From positions 35,614,479 through 35,678,478 of the forward strand of contig CM035162.1 of assembly GCA_020205615.1 (NCBI GenBank): DNA of 64,000 nt. Direction: 5' to 3'. Under the pieces are notes generated by a model that was given only the letters and a program-made list of their open reading frames with translations, searched no databases and was not told the DNA's origin. The translations under genes were made by a program, and so were the position numbers. Positions 1 to 11,971 of this stretch are shown one piece after another (within the stretch, counting starts at the first letter, position 1; each line of letters begins with the position of its first letter). Source of the DNA: Panax quinquefolius (lineage: Eukaryota; Streptophyta; Magnoliopsida; Apiales; Araliaceae).

Positions 1-1394
1 TAGTAAACGAATTAGGCTCTTTGTGAGTTCGGTTTGGTCGGTCTCAATTGGATTGTGTCCTACTCACTTTTAATTCAAATTTATTAAACGAGTTGATCTC
101 AAACAATTTTTTTTTGTTACTTAATTAAGTACCTGTTAGTTTTACTAGAGTTGAGCAACGAATCAAATTGGAACCAAAATCGCACCAGCGGTTCCGGCGT
201 ATGTGACGGTTTTAGGTGGGTTGAAAAACTAAATTTACGGTTTTAACCAAAACTGCATGCATAAAACTGAAACTGCACCAAATAATCATCATGTTCTCTC
301 AATTTTGCTACGAGTATATATAATTTTTCTACTGTAACATATTCTCCTCATTTTATTTTAGAAGACAAATATAATAGGGTTGAATGAAAAATCAGCAGCA
401 TTAATTATGTTTGCAAATTAAGAGTGGCTTCTTATTTCCTAAATCAAATGTGATAACATAGTATTAATCAACCATATAATTGTTGATGTCTGGAAATATT
501 TTGCTAAGTTAACTCCATGATTGTGTTCACTGCGTAATATGTTTGCAGATTCTTAGATTCATCAAAGGTTCATGAGTTGTGGCCACCACATTGAACATAT
601 TCTGTATGAAAATTTGGTGGTTTAAATCCTAGAGGTGATTGTGAGATTTAAAGAAGCATTGAAAAGCTTCCAAATTTATTGCCCATATTAAACTGTGGCC
701 ACAAGAGGGGGGGGGATCAAATTGGAGTTGGTATGTAGCTTGTAACAAAAATTTTGATTTTGTTATTTCAATTGGTTTTGGAACCGAAACCGCACCAAAT
801 GAAACCACATTGCACGGTTCAAAACTGCACCGCACCAATCACAAACGGTTTCATGTGTGGTTTTGGATTTGACAAACCACACCTAAGCGGTTTCGTGTGT
901 AACTTGAGCTTCAAACCAAATCGCACCATGCTCACTCCTAAGTTTGACTATGGATCTCTACTAAGTCGATCCATTTGCCAGATCATGCATTTAAAAATAA
1001 TTTAGTTTTCCAATTTCTGCTCAAACCCAAGTCGTTTAGGCCAAGATCAAATATGCCTGAATGATTTAGTATTTGGTTAATAAATTTTCTTTTTTTATAT
1101 AGAATTAAACGAGTCGTGTTCGTGTTTAAATTCGACTAGGATTAACTCAATTAAGTTTGATTTAAGCTTGACTCGTTTACCAAACATATCGAGTTTGTAC
1201 ATTAAATCTCAAACTCGTTTAAAATTTCCACTCATTCAACTTCAAAACGTGGTCGAGCTTGACAAGTCAAAATCTGGTTCAACTCAAACTCTCAAGTTGA
1301 CATTAGCTTAATCTAGTTTGGTATAGTTTTAGTATGTGCTCATTTTCTTAACCATGGTCCAACTCCAACTTAATCTATTTGTGTATAACCAAAA
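1..1394. other. Intergenic DNA with old degenerate repeats
   Basis: No gene is recognisable. Two repetitive textures are visible. Around 156-290 and 770-930 the sequence carries scattered GCACC-containing motifs mixed with AAACCG and CGGTTT, as in the subterminal regions of some plant DNA transposons. Around 1-110 and 1080-1310 there are repeated AAACGAG and CTCGTTTA words, a common plant repeat texture. Short reading frames here lack any domain and are treated as chance. I could not delimit termini or target duplications, so no element is named. Confidence 0.45.
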
Positions 1395-1500
1395 GGATCC
1401 TTAACACTAATATACAACAATTAGAAAGTAATTACAAAAATAAAACACACACAAAATAATTACAAAAATAACACAAACACAATATTATGTTACTAAAATC
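1386..1500 (+). repeat. Left terminal inverted repeat of MULE copy A
   Basis: From 1395 the sequence GGATCCTTAACAC is followed by ACTAATATACAAC and then by GAAAGTAATTACAAAAAT. The same series starts at 10347 in copy B and is found, inverted and more diverged, at 55135-55210. The ATTACAAAAATAA word is repeated directly within the terminus. No matching right end or 9-bp duplication was found for copy A, so its right side appears deleted. Confidence 0.7.
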
Positions 1501-1579
1501 ACGTATCATTAACTCCTACACGTTAGTTACCGACTTTCATATTTGCAACTAACCGCACTTAAATTCATGCAACTTTAAA

Positions 1580-1804
1580 ATCGGAACAACAGATCAACGA
1601 CAAATCTATCGGAGAAGACAAAAACTTATGTCGCGACTCTTAGATCGGAGAAGACAAAACCTTTTGCCGCGACGCAACTCTGAGATCAGAAAATAGCATA
1701 CAAAATCAACAACTTCTTCAAGTTTAGTAACCGAAACTTACGACCACGGAGTGATTACTGATTACAAGATCAACAACAATTTTGATACAAATTTGAATAC
1801 TGAG
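1580..1804 (+). other. Leader exon of the copy A transposase
   Basis: The segment is similar to 10508-10746 in copy B, including a repeated GGAGAAGACAAAA word and an end at GAG followed by GTATGTG, a good splice donor. In copy A it has no open reading frame; in copy B the equivalent is open but has no ATG start. I read it as a 5' untranslated or N-terminal exon. The intron that follows carries the minisatellite. Confidence 0.45.
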
Positions 1805-2039
1805 GTATGTGAATTTAAAAGTTATATGCATATAGTTACCTACGGTTACTATGAATTCCTATATTGTTTACCTTTCTTAAGTTTTTCAAACTAAAAAATG
1901 GTCACAAAGTAAGAATACTGAATATTTTGATTCCAAAATACATTTGAAAATATGTAATATGGTAACTAAATATATATAAATTGGTTACTTCTATTTATTA
2001 TAAATTTTTGATTGCTTTAAAATTTTTAAATGAGTTCTA

Positions 2040-3390
2040 CTAATTTTTTTGATATTACTTGTTACTCATCAAATACATTGGTTACCTTCCTGCAACATGC
2101 TGGTTACTGTCTAATGATGTCTTGGTTATTGTGTAGCATTATATTATCTAATCTCAGATTGGTTCTTTGTAATGTTGTCTTGGTTCTTGCATAATATTAA
2201 TTGACTAATGTTTGACTTGGTTCTCGATTAATGTCGCATCTTGGTTACTATGTAACATTATATTGGTTACTTTCTAATGCTGACTTGGTTACTGTCTAAT
2301 ATTGTCTTGGTTACTGCATAATATTACTTACTAATGCTGAATTGGTTACTGACTAATGCTGTCTTGGTTACTGTGTAACATTATATTAGTTATTGTCTAA
2401 TGCTATCTAGGTTACTGTCTAATGCTGGATTGGTTACTGCATAATGTAACTGACTAATTCTGACTTGGTTACTAACTAATGATGTCTTGGTTATTGTGTA
2501 ACATTATATTGGTTACTAACTAATATTGAATTGGTTACTGTGTAACATTATAATGGTTACTGACTTGGTTGCTGTGTAAAATTATAATGATAACCAAACA
2601 AATATTACTAACTACTGCTGACTTAGTTATTTAAAAATGCTGACTTGGTTACTGGCTATAGCTGACTTGGTTATTGGCTAACATTGTATTGGTTACTGGC
2701 TAATACTTACTAGGTTACTATGTAAAATTATAATGGTTACTCTTTAGTGCTGACCTGGTTACTATGTAAGATTATAATGTTATATTGTTTGATAATTGTT
2801 TCTTTTATATTGGATGTTACTTATTGACTACATTGGTTACCATCATGCGACTGTTAATCTGATTATACTTATATATATATTGGTTGTTGTATGCTGATTA
2901 ATTGGTTACTGTATATTTGGTTACTGAAGCATATTAATGTACACTTTTACTTATGTTTTTTTTATATTGATGATTACTTGTAAGCAACATTGGTTACATT
3001 TCTACAACAATTAGCCTTTAGTTGGTAACAAACAAATTATACTAGTTGTTTCTGACTATAAAAATGCAATGGATAATGTGTTTATCTTGTGGTTACTAAA
3101 TAAATATGTTTTGTTTACTGTCTAGATTGGATTTGGTTACTGTATAATGTTGTAACGATTATTGTATAATATTACGGTGTATTATATTGGTTAATTTTAT
3201 TATGATGGATACTTATTGGCTACATTTGTTACCTTCATACAACTGTTATAATTTAATTGGTAAAAAATATCAATATACTTATTATTTCTATTGTAAGATG
3301 AATGTACAAATGTATTTTATGTTCTGGTTACTAACATTATTTAGTTTGGTTACTGGCTAACATTGATTTGGTTACTTTACAAATACTTAT
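2040..3390 (+). repeat. Intron minisatellite, transposase intron 1 of copy A
   Basis: Dozens of imperfect units of about 22-23 bp begin with TTGGTTACTG and continue either ACTAATGCTGAC or TGTAACATTATAA, the two types often alternating. Some units carry GGTTCTTG instead of GGTTACTG. The array ends just before the splice acceptor TCTGTTGACAG at 3391-3401. The units read GGTTACTG on the transposase sense strand. Confidence 0.85.
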
Positions 3391-4125
3391 TCTGTTGACA
3401 GACAATGAAGATGATTCCCGTTGTACTTTATTTCAACGGTACATGGGCTGATAGTAACCAATACACCAAATTTGAAGTTACCGGCATACTAGTTCCATCA
3501 ACTAGTTCGTTCAGAGAAATGCAAAATAAAATATGCAGTGCATTACGGCTAGACACAAATGCAACAACATTGTCAATCAAATTTTAGATTAGAAACGACA
3601 TTCCACCGATCAGTATATCAGATGAAGCAACCTTAAAATTCTTTCTTGAAGTCAGTAGGAAATTTGATGAACAAGGTAAATTCCCACTGATTATAGATAT
3701 TGAACACAGAAGGGGACGCACAACAATCTTGCATAACTTGTAAAATGTAGAAGAAACTATAATTCATGATGTAATGCCAATCAGATCAACACAAGGGAAT
3801 TCAACACTAGTTCCACTAGCAACACAAGATTGCCAAATTGGAACGCAATATGCTGATCAACTTGCAATAGAAATTATTGAACAACAACGAGACAGACAAC
3901 ATGACATATCATACACAGAAGAACGATACGATGATGTAATATCAGATCCGAATGAATGTGAAGTAAAATTACATCAAACCTACAAAGACAAAAAATCCTA
4001 TCACAATCAACGAGGCTGCATTCAATCAGGAAAAACAGACAACACAAAGTTCAACGAACAGGCCATAGAGACTTTGTACTAGTGTGCGTAGATGATGAAA
4101 ATTGCTGATGGAAGATGAGAGCATC

Positions 4126-6636
4126 TGAGACGCCCCCAAAATTAGGTATACATCACCCATCTTGGGTCGCCAGATACATGGTACAGAATTCAAATACAAC
4201 TTACTAATACAACTGTCGTGTACAATACGACAAAACATAAACTGTGAGTTTGAATACAAATATTATCTACTAGAGATTATACAAACTCAAAAGGAGTCCT
4301 CATTACAATTATTATCACACTATTTCACGTAATAGTGAGGACTACTAATGCTATCCTTCCGGACCATCACTCCGCTTCCCGACTGTCGTCCAAATTATAT
4401 TCTCATTTCAAGAGAATAAAGGAAAGGAAGGGTGAGCTCAACTAGCCCAAGAAGAAATATTATGACTAAGATAATGCAGAATAAATTATCATTAGTCTCC
4501 AACAATGTTAAACTGATAAAATATAATAGACATCAAGTTTAACTACAGCGGAACAAGCAATCCATTAAAAGAGTCAAATAGAAAATAAAATCTACTATCT
4601 TTTATGATTAAAAAGGTTTTTCATCACTGTTATTGTTGAGACTCAGCTTAATAAATATTCCACATCATCGAATCACCCCTGCACTACGGCCAAGGATATT
4701 CTTTAGTATCACGACCACAATTATCCATGCACTACGGGCCAATAATATTTGTGTATTCATTAATGGTCATGATCATGCCAACAACTGCCCATCAATGCAC
4801 TACGGGCCAATGAGAACTTTTACCACATCATTTGTAACATTACGGTCATGATTACACCGAATAATCCCTGGTCATAATCATACCAAGTCCATCTATGCAC
4901 TATAGGCCACAGATGACTTTCAACAAAATATAAACATGAGGATGATGACAATGATATAAGAATTCAATAAAATAAGTTCAAGAATTATTTTATCCAGGAA
5001 TTATTAACGTCCAAATTGTCAACATGATACTGTTTTGTAGAGTAAAATTCAAGAATGATCAGAAGAATATTTCCATGAAAAGATACTGGATGAAGCGCAA
5101 ATATCAAGGATATTCCACTAATTTCATGGAGTATAGAAGTCAAAACTTTAACCAACTGAGTATAATAAGGAATGGAATAACAAAAGAAATCACCGTGCAT
5201 GCGATGTAATTGCATGGAAGAAGTTATTCCAACATAATAATAAATAATCTGAATCAGTCCCAGATAAAATGCATGCATGTGATATTCCAATGTAATAATA
5301 AATAACTAATCAGTCCCACGTGAAATGCACAGATAGGATATTCCAATGTAATAATAAAGACTAATCAGTCCGACGTAGAATGCACGAATATGTGATATTC
5401 CAAGATGTAATAATAAAGACGGAATCAGTCCTGGCAGTAAAATGCATGCACAAGATATTCCAATGAATAATAAAGACTTTAACCAGTCCTGCCAGTAGAA
5501 AGCATGCATGATGTTCCAACAGAATGATAAAGAATGGAACAACAAAAGAATTTCACCAAGTATAGGGTAGCACAGATACAAAGTTATTCTAATAGAATAA
5601 TAAAGAATGGAATAACAGAAGTTCTCTTCGTAGATAAGAAAGAAATAATACTCCCTGCGAGTACAACAAATAATATTCCCTACCTTAAGAACAAGAGTAC
5701 TGGATATATAAGTAGTAAGTGAAATGTTGGAATACTTTCTTCTTTCTCTCTACGGTTTATCTCTGTAGTTTCAAAGAATTCGTAAAAAATAATGAATGAA
5801 TGAGCTTCTATTTATAGAAAAATGGAATGCATAGTAACTAACTCATGAACTATTCGATATTGATTTACTTTTAATCTGACGATCCATATTTAAAGCAAAA
5901 TCTTTTAAATAAAATATAATATATTCTATTTATAATCTAATAAAACAAATAACTTTATAAAAGATTTTACCATGCAAACACTATGCAGCACTATCTGCAA
6001 AACATTATGTATAATAAAATATAATATATTCTAATTATTGTCTAATAAAATGTATAACTTTATAAAAGTATTCTGCTTTTTATATAAAAGATTTTACTAT
6101 GCAAAACACTATGCAGACACTTATGAACACTATATGCATAATAGAATATAATATATTCTATTTATAGAATAACTTTATAAAAGTATTATGTTTTATATAA
6201 AAGATTTTCTATATTATTACATTAATAATACCAACAAAACCGAGTGACTTATCACTTAAGCATCAATAATTAATACCGTATGTTACTATGCAACCACGCC
6301 AGACATCGCATTTTTTAACACCGGGTGTTTCAAACAAATTAACAGTAAAACTTTCGTAGTTATTTTCATAAAAAGTATTTTTGTCATTTTCTCAATCCGA
6401 CAATAATAATTCCGCTTGTAGGGGTCCACCAATGATTGTCTTGTGCATTATGCACGAATATTCCTGTTAAAACGAATATACCCCGACCAATCGAATATTA
6501 TATAACAACTTGCGTACTTTGCAAAATTTATAAATATTAAATATTACCCACAACTATTATATCAATTTCACTCCATAATATTCAAAAATAATATTTATAG
6601 AAAATTCATCTTTATTCAAAAAGTTGGGGTTTTACA
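4126..6636 (+). mobile_element. Solo LTR of a Gypsy-type retrotransposon (copy 1)
   Basis: The segment begins TGAGACGCCCCCAAAAT and ends GGGGTTTTACA, typical TG...CA termini of plant Gypsy LTRs. It is flanked by a perfect 5-bp duplication GCATC (4121-4125 and 6637-6641). It interrupts coding sequence that is continuous in copy B around 12690. No primer-binding site, polypurine tract or internal domain is present, so it is a single LTR left by LTR-LTR recombination. It is closely related to the element at 48719-51128. Two internal repeat zones are visible: GCACTACGGGCC words at 4680-4920, and units around ATTCCAATGTAATAATAAAG at 5220-5620. Confidence 0.85.
5220..5620 (+). repeat. Degenerate tandem repeats inside solo LTR 1
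   Basis: Units of roughly 55-65 bp contain GATATTCCAA, AATAATAAAGAC, CAGTCC and GCATGCA words in the same order. A related array occupies 49800-50110 in solo LTR 2. Reading frames crossing it are repeat artefacts. Confidence 0.65.
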
Positions 6637-7271
6637 GCATCCAGTGTTCTATAAACCAGTATGTTCAAGGTAGGAGAATTCAATGACATCCACACGTGTT
6701 TAGTTAACGTATTGTTGGGAGACCACAAACATGCAAATAGTGAGTTGGTCAGTGAATGCATAATGCACAAATTAACAAATTTGAAGAAAATATACATACC
6801 AACCGATATTGTGGAGGACATAATGTCAGAATATAATGTGTCTATCTTGTACCAAAAAGTATGGAGATCGAAGGAGAAAGCATTGGAAAAAATGAGAGGA
6901 AATCCACACGACTACTCACTGATCCCATCATGGTTACACATGCTGAAGAAAACAAATCCAGGTAACCCTTTAAAACATTTTATTGGTTTTGCATGATTAT
7001 TTGGTTACCCAATTTAACTAATTTGGTTTCCTTAATATGCATGTTCAGTTACTAAATGTACTGTACAATCAACCTATGTGAATTAATATTTTGTTTATCA
7101 TAAATATCTACACAAAAGATTACACATTAATTAAATTATGTATACCATTAACCACATTAATATGGTAATTAGTTGGATACCATTAACCACATGAATGGTT
7201 ACCGATTACTAGTGATTTGGATAATGTATACAACTTGTAATTCTAATGATAATGCTGATGTTTCATATCAG

Positions 7272-8063
7272 GTTCCGTCACATCCCTTGAGTTGGAAATA
7301 AATGGTCGTTTCAAGTATTTATTCTTTGCCATTGGAGCATCCATTCAAGCATGGCACCATTGTTTTCCAATCATTGTAATTGATGGAACATTCATACAAT
7401 CAACTTATGGGGGGACACTACCGATAGCAAGCACACAAGATGCAAATCGAAACATTGTTCTGATTGCTTTTGCAGTGGTTGACAGTGAAAATGAATTGTC
7501 TTGGAGATGGTTTTTCGTAAATTTGAGAATTGGTTGTGGAGTTAAGGAAGGTCAATGCATTGTTTCAGATAGACATGAAGCCATTATACAAGGACTGAAT
7601 TTTGTGTTTCTAGATGTCATGCATGGTTCCTGCACATACCATATACTAAAAAATATAAAAAAAATAGATTCAAAAAGAGAGGAGAAGAAGTTAAACAGGC
7701 TTACAACGGGGCTTGTAGAGCTTACACTGTTGAACATTCAACAAACACATGGCTAAACTTAATGCCATTGATCCTCGAATAAGGACATATTTGGAGGAAG
7801 AGGTCAAGTTGGAGAAGTGCACCAGGCTCCATTGGACTGTAAGCAGATACCCAACAATGACTTCAAACACCGTCGAATCTATTAACAATGCAATCAAGTT
7901 TATCAGGGATCTTCCAGTTGCGTCAATGATTGAATGCCTACGTTGTCTAGTTCAAAGATGGTATTTCACAAACAAACAAGCAACCATATCAACATTCACA
8001 ACAGTGTCCATAACAGCTGAGCGAAGATTGCAATCTAATATTATTAAATCAAAGATACTTAAG
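7272..8063 (+). pseudogene. MULE transposase exon 3, copy A (catalytic DDE-like domain)
   Basis: The exon follows acceptor CATATCAG and ends at AAG before GTAATTAAT. It encodes the MULE transposase core: FKYLFFAIGAS, then IDGTFIQSTYGG with the first catalytic-type Asp, then VVDSENELSWRWFF, then VSDRHEAII with a further Asp, and a His-rich MHGSCTYHI segment. This order is typical of MULE transposases, which cut and join transposon ends in the nucleus. The frame is lost around 7640-7750, where an A-rich stretch differs in length from copy B. It is regained for the downstream IDPRIRTYLEEEVK and TSNTVESINNAIKFIRDLP segments (7749-8063). Copy B (42478-43268) has the same exon limits. Confidence 0.88.
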
Positions 8064-9130
8064 GTAATTAATACAAATTTTAAATTGGTTACTGACAAAT
8101 ACTGAATTGCTTACCGTGTAACAATATAATGGTTACTGACTATTGTTGAGTTGGTTACTGTGTAACATTATACTGACTAATACTTACTTGGTTACAGTGT
8201 AAAATTATAATCGTTATTGCATAACCCTATTAATACTTGACTTCTTATCGACTACCGCTAACTTAGTTATCTTTATGCAACATTATATTGGTTACTGACT
8301 AATACTCAATTGCTTACTGTGTAACAATATAATGGTTACTGACTATTGCTGAGTTGGTTACTGTGTAACATTATACTAACTAATACTTACTTGGTTACTG
8401 GGTAAAATTATAATCGTTATTGCATAACTAACTAATATTAACTTCGTTACTGACTACTGCTAACTTAGTTACTGTGCAATATTATATTGGTTACTGACAA
8501 ATACTGAATTGATTAATGTGTAACAATATAATGGTTACTGACTAATGTTTACTTGGTTACTGTGTAACATTATACCGACTAATACTTACTTGGTTACTGG
8601 GTAAAATTATAATCGTTATTGCATAACTGACTAATATTAACTTGGTTACTCACTACTGCTAACTTAGTTACTGTGCAACACTATATTGGTTACTGACTAA
8701 TACTGGATTGCTTAATGTGTACCAATATAATGGTTACTGACTAATGCTTACTTGGTTACTGTGTAACATTATACTGGTTACTAATTAATGCTTACTTGGT
8801 TACTCTAAAAAATTATAATGTTAGTGTTTTATAATTATTTCTTTTATATTGGGGGTAACTTATTAACTACATTGGTTACCTTCATGCAACTGTTAATCTG
8901 ATTGTATACGTTGGGTGTTGTGTACTAGTTAATTGGTTACTGTATATTTGGTTGCTAAAGCATATTAATGTACACTTGTACTGATGTTTTTTATACTCGT
9001 GATTACATATTAGTTAGAAAGGGTTACTGTTCTGTAAGATGAATGTACAAATGTTTTTTATGTTCTGGTTACTAACATTATGTAGTTTGTTTACTGGCTA
9101 ATATTGATTTGTTTACTTTACTATATTTAT
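8064..9130 (+). repeat. Intron minisatellite, transposase intron 3 of copy A
   Basis: The array is the same GGTTACTG type as at 2040-3390. Higher-order copies are visible: a block of roughly 180 bp containing AATTGCTTA, CTTGGTTACTGGGTAAAATT and AATCGTTATTGCATAAC recurs about three times between 8100 and 8760. The units read in the sense of the transposase. Confidence 0.8.
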
Positions 9131-9178
9131 TATGTTTTCAGACAATGAAAATGATTTCAATTGTACTTTATTCTAACG
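9031..9178 (+). repeat. Internal duplication of the intron 1/exon 2 junction
   Basis: This stretch resembles 3295-3442. It has the same run of TTCTGGTTACTAACATTAT, a TATTATGTTTTCAG acceptor-like site, and ACAATGAAAATGATTTCAATTGTACTTT-like sequence matching the start of exon 2. It lies inside intron 3, just before the SWIM exon. Copy B lacks it at the matching position (44230-44267), so it arose in copy A, by gene conversion or unequal exchange. Confidence 0.6.
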
Positions 9179-9200
9179 ACACACTTAATTTGTGTTGTAG

Positions 9201-9647
9201 GTTGAGACATCAAACTTAGTGATTTTCACTGTTTACGATGTCGCTAAACAATATATTGTGGACATCGAACAAAAGACATGCATATGCCGTAATTTTCAGT
9301 ACCATGAGATGATTTGTCCACACGCTTCTGCTGTTATGAGCAAACGAAATTTGAGCTGTTATGATTTTTGCTCAAAAAATTACTCTAAAACAACTTTGGT
9401 CGAGACATATTCAGCTTCCATCATGCTGTTAGATGACAAAGAGAATTGGGATGTATCAGAAGAAGTAAAAAACATATTTATACAACCACCGAACACAAGA
9501 AGACCAGCGGGGAGACCAAAAATAGGGAGGTACAAACACAGATCTGAAATCAAAATTCAAAACAAATGCAGCAGGTGCCAAGAAAAAGGACACAACAGAA
9601 AAACATGCAATAATCCGCCGGTTTTAAGACCCAAAAAAAGGGTCTGA
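9201..9647 (+). pseudogene. MULE transposase last exon, copy A (SWIM zinc finger and zinc knuckle)
   Basis: The exon follows acceptor TTGTGTTGTAG and is open to a TGA at 9645-9647. It encodes a SWIM-type zinc finger (CIC followed by CPHA), as found at the C-terminal side of plant MULE transposases. A basic PAGRPKIGRYKHRSE segment and a CCHC-like knuckle (CSRCQEKGHNRKTC) follow. Both motifs bind zinc and are thought to contact nucleic acid. This exon is the best preserved of copy A; the gene as a whole is inactivated upstream. The copy B version (44268-44716) is more damaged. Confidence 0.85.
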
Positions 9648-9689
9648 TATAGTGCAGATAAATTAAGAGTGTAAATACATGAATGTATA

Positions 9690-10290
9690 ATTTTTTACTG
9701 TGACTAACCTTTAACCACATGGTTGGTAACATTTTTGATTGTGTACAGTAACCAAAATTGTTATTCATTAATATTTTGATATCTGATTTCATTATGAGTT
9801 CTCAATATAAAGCAAACATAACATTAATTACATAACAGTAACCATAATAGTAACCACATAATTACATAACAGTAACCATAACAGTTTTTAATGGTAACCA
9901 AATAATTACATAACATTGACCATAACAGTAACCACATAATTACATAACAATAACCATAACAGTTTTTAATGGTAACCAAAACATAAACAACCTATATATC
10001 CATTAACCTGTAATGAAAGTGGTATTGTTTGTTTAGGCAACCCATGTATACTCACACATGTACATTTAACAATTGATATATGTCCTGATACAAGCTTGTA
10101 ACTCTCTGGTTACTATCAAAATATTACCTGGTTACCTCTTTATACATGATTGATTACCAACTGTATATTTCAAAATAATGTATAATAAACATCCATCTTA
10201 AGCAAGCATGTATAATAAACAAATAATTACATAACAGTTACCATAACAGTTTTTAATGATAACCAAATAATCATATAACAGTAGCCACAA
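9690..10290. repeat. 3' flank repeats of copy A (GTAACCATAACAGT type)
   Basis: After the transposase stop the DNA is built of ACATAACAGTAACCATAACAG words and ATGGTAACCA words. These read GGTTACTG on the minus strand, opposite to the introns of the transposase. The equivalent segment in copy B is 44880-45690. No gene is seen in this stretch. Confidence 0.75.
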
Positions 10291-10337
10291 CCCAAATTGA
10301 AATAGTCTCTCCCCAAAGCCCAATTTAAAACAGAACA

Positions 10338-10346
10338 AAAACGTTA
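10338..10346 (+). repeat. Target site duplication, left side of MULE copy B
   Basis: AAAACGTTA here matches AATACGTTA at 55211-55219 in 8 of 9 bases. Nine-base duplications are characteristic of Mutator-like elements. Together with the TIRs this defines the outer limits of copy B. Confidence 0.7.
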
Positions 10347-10430
10347 GGGTCCTTTACACTAATATACAACATTTAGAAAGTAATTACAAAAATAAAACAT
10401 ACACAACATAATTACAAAAATAAAACATAA
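10347..10430 (+). repeat. Left TIR of MULE copy B
   Basis: It starts GGGTCCTTTACACTAATAT and contains two direct AATTACAAAAATAAAACAT words. It is nearly identical to 1395-1480 of copy A and pairs with the right TIR at 55135-55210. Confidence 0.75.
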
Positions 10431-10507
10431 GCAATATAACGCGCCTAAAATCACGTGTAATTATCCAAGTCAGTTACCCAATTTCATATTTGAAATTAAC
10501 CGTTCCT

Positions 10508-10746
10508 AAAATCATGCAACTTTGAAATCGGAACAACAGATCAACGACGGAGAAGACAAAAATACGAAGTCGAAGCCTCCTGTCGCGACTAAACTCGTAA
10601 TCGGAGAAGACGGTTTTTGTCATGACGCATCTCTAAGATCGAAAATAGCATACAAAATCAACAACGCCTTCAAGATCAAGAATCAACATCTGCAGTTGAT
10701 TGTTGAATACAAGATCAACATCAACTTCGATAAAAAAAATACCGAG
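10508..10746 (+). other. Leader exon of the copy B transposase
   Basis: It is open in one frame but without an ATG start, and ends ACCGAG before the donor GTATGTG. It matches 1580-1804 in copy A. A non-coding or N-terminal exon is likely; the predicted product is basic and shows no domain. Confidence 0.45.
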
Positions 10747-10869
10747 GTATGTGAGTTTAAAATTTATAATCATACGCTTACCTATTATTACTACTTAATT
10801 ACTATATTTGGTTACCTTTCTTAAGTTTTTTGCACTTAAAATGGTCACACTGCAGAAGAATAATGAATG

Positions 10870-11960
10870 TTTTGATTGCGAATTGCATGTAAAATGCAAT
10901 TGGTTATTCGCTAACATTACATTGGTTCTTGCTCAACTATGCCTATATTATCGCTTTAATCTTTGGATTGGTTAATGCATAATGGTACTAACTAATGTTG
11001 CATTGGTTCTCGACTAATAATGAATTGGGTCATTGCATACCATTGCAACCGGTTATCGATTAATAATACTTTGTTATTCTTGTGTAACGTTATAATGGTT
11101 ACCGATGAAGACTTGTTATCGACTAATCTTTGACTTGGTTATTGTATGACTATGTCTATATTCTTCGCTTAATGTTGGATTGGTTAATGCATAATGGTAC
11201 TAACTAATGTTACATTGGTTATCGATTAATAATGATTTGTTATCATGTACCATTACATTGGTTATTGATTAATAATTAATTGCTCATGTGTACCATTGCA
11301 TTGGTTACTGACTAATAATGACTTTGTTACTGTGTAACATTATAATGGTTACTAATGAAGACTTGGTTACTGACTAATACTGACTTAATTACTTCTTAAC
11401 ATTACATTGGTTACTGTCTGACTATGTCTATGTTACTGACTAATACTAATTTGGTTACTGTGTACCATTGCATTAGTTACTGACTAATAATGACTTTGTT
11501 ACTGTGTAACATTATAATGGTTACTGATGAATAGTTGGTTACTGACTAATGCTGACTTGGTTACTGTTTAACATTATATTGGTTACCGGCTAACATAGGT
11601 TATTGACTAATAATGAATTGGCTACTGTGTACCATTGCATTGGTTACTGACTAATAATGACTTTGTTACTGTGTAACATTATAATGGTTACTAATGAAGA
11701 CTTGGTTACTAACTAATGCTGACTTAATTACTGCTTAACATTACATTGGTTACTGTCTGACTATATATATGTTACTGACTAATAATGATTTGGTTACTGT
11801 GTACCATTGCATTGGTTACTGACTAATAATTACTTTGTTACTGTGTAACATTATAATGGTTATTGATGAAAACTTGGTTACTGACTAATGCTGACTTGGT
11901 TACTGTTTAACATTATATTGGTTACCGGCTAACATTGATTTTGTTACTTATCATTACTTA
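10870..11960 (+). repeat. Intron minisatellite, transposase intron 1 of copy B
   Basis: GGTTACTG units follow one another with ACTAATAATGA, TGTAACATTATAA and TGTACCATTGCA tails. A higher-order block (CTTTGTTACTGTGTAACATT, then ATGAAGACTTGG, then CTGTCTGACTAT) repeats between 11320 and 11900. The array runs to the acceptor TTCTGTTGACAG at 11960-11971. Confidence 0.85.
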
Positions 11961-11971
11961 TTCTGTTGACA

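Larger units (their letters stand above)
3402..6961 (+). pseudogene. MULE transposase exon 2, copy A (N-terminal and DNA-binding regions), broken by a solo LTR
   Basis: The exon follows acceptor TTGACAG and starts with an ATG at 3405. Its first part (3405-3587) encodes a plant MuDR N-terminal-type region with a VVLYFNGTW motif. It meets an in-frame TAG at 3585-3587 where copy B has CAT, and a TAA near 3741 where copy B has AAA. A second open stretch at 3774-4082 covers the hydrophilic middle. The exon is then split by the solo LTR at 4126-6636, with a perfect GCATC duplication, and resumes at 6642-6961. That part encodes the MULE DNA-binding-like region ending in PSWLHMLKKTNPG, just before a GTAACC donor. 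By family knowledge this portion contacts transposon ends. The gene is dead because of the stops and the insertion. Confidence 0.8.
1395..10290 (+). mobile_element. MULE copy A: Mutator-like DNA transposon, right end missing
   Basis: This region contains, in order, a left TIR, a non-coding leader exon with a donor near 1804, a minisatellite-filled intron, and the transposase exons at 3402-6961 (interrupted by a solo LTR), 7272-8063 and 9201-9647. A tail of GTAACCATAACAGT-type repeats follows. The layout is collinear with copy B from its left TIR through the transposase and tail. Copy A lacks the ULP1 gene and the right TIR seen in copy B. Whether bases 10290-10337 belong to copy A or to the host target of copy B cannot be decided from this window. 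Confidence 0.75.

Noticed and set aside
2040..3390. Regularly spaced repeats resembling a CRISPR array
   Set aside because: Units are directly adjacent and imperfect, with no unique spacers of constant length, and the setting is a plant transposon intron. It is a minisatellite.
4985..5581. Hydrophobic minus-strand frames that look like membrane proteins
   Set aside because: They read through the tandem repeats of solo LTR 1, and the same pattern recurs in solo LTR 2; repeat artefacts.
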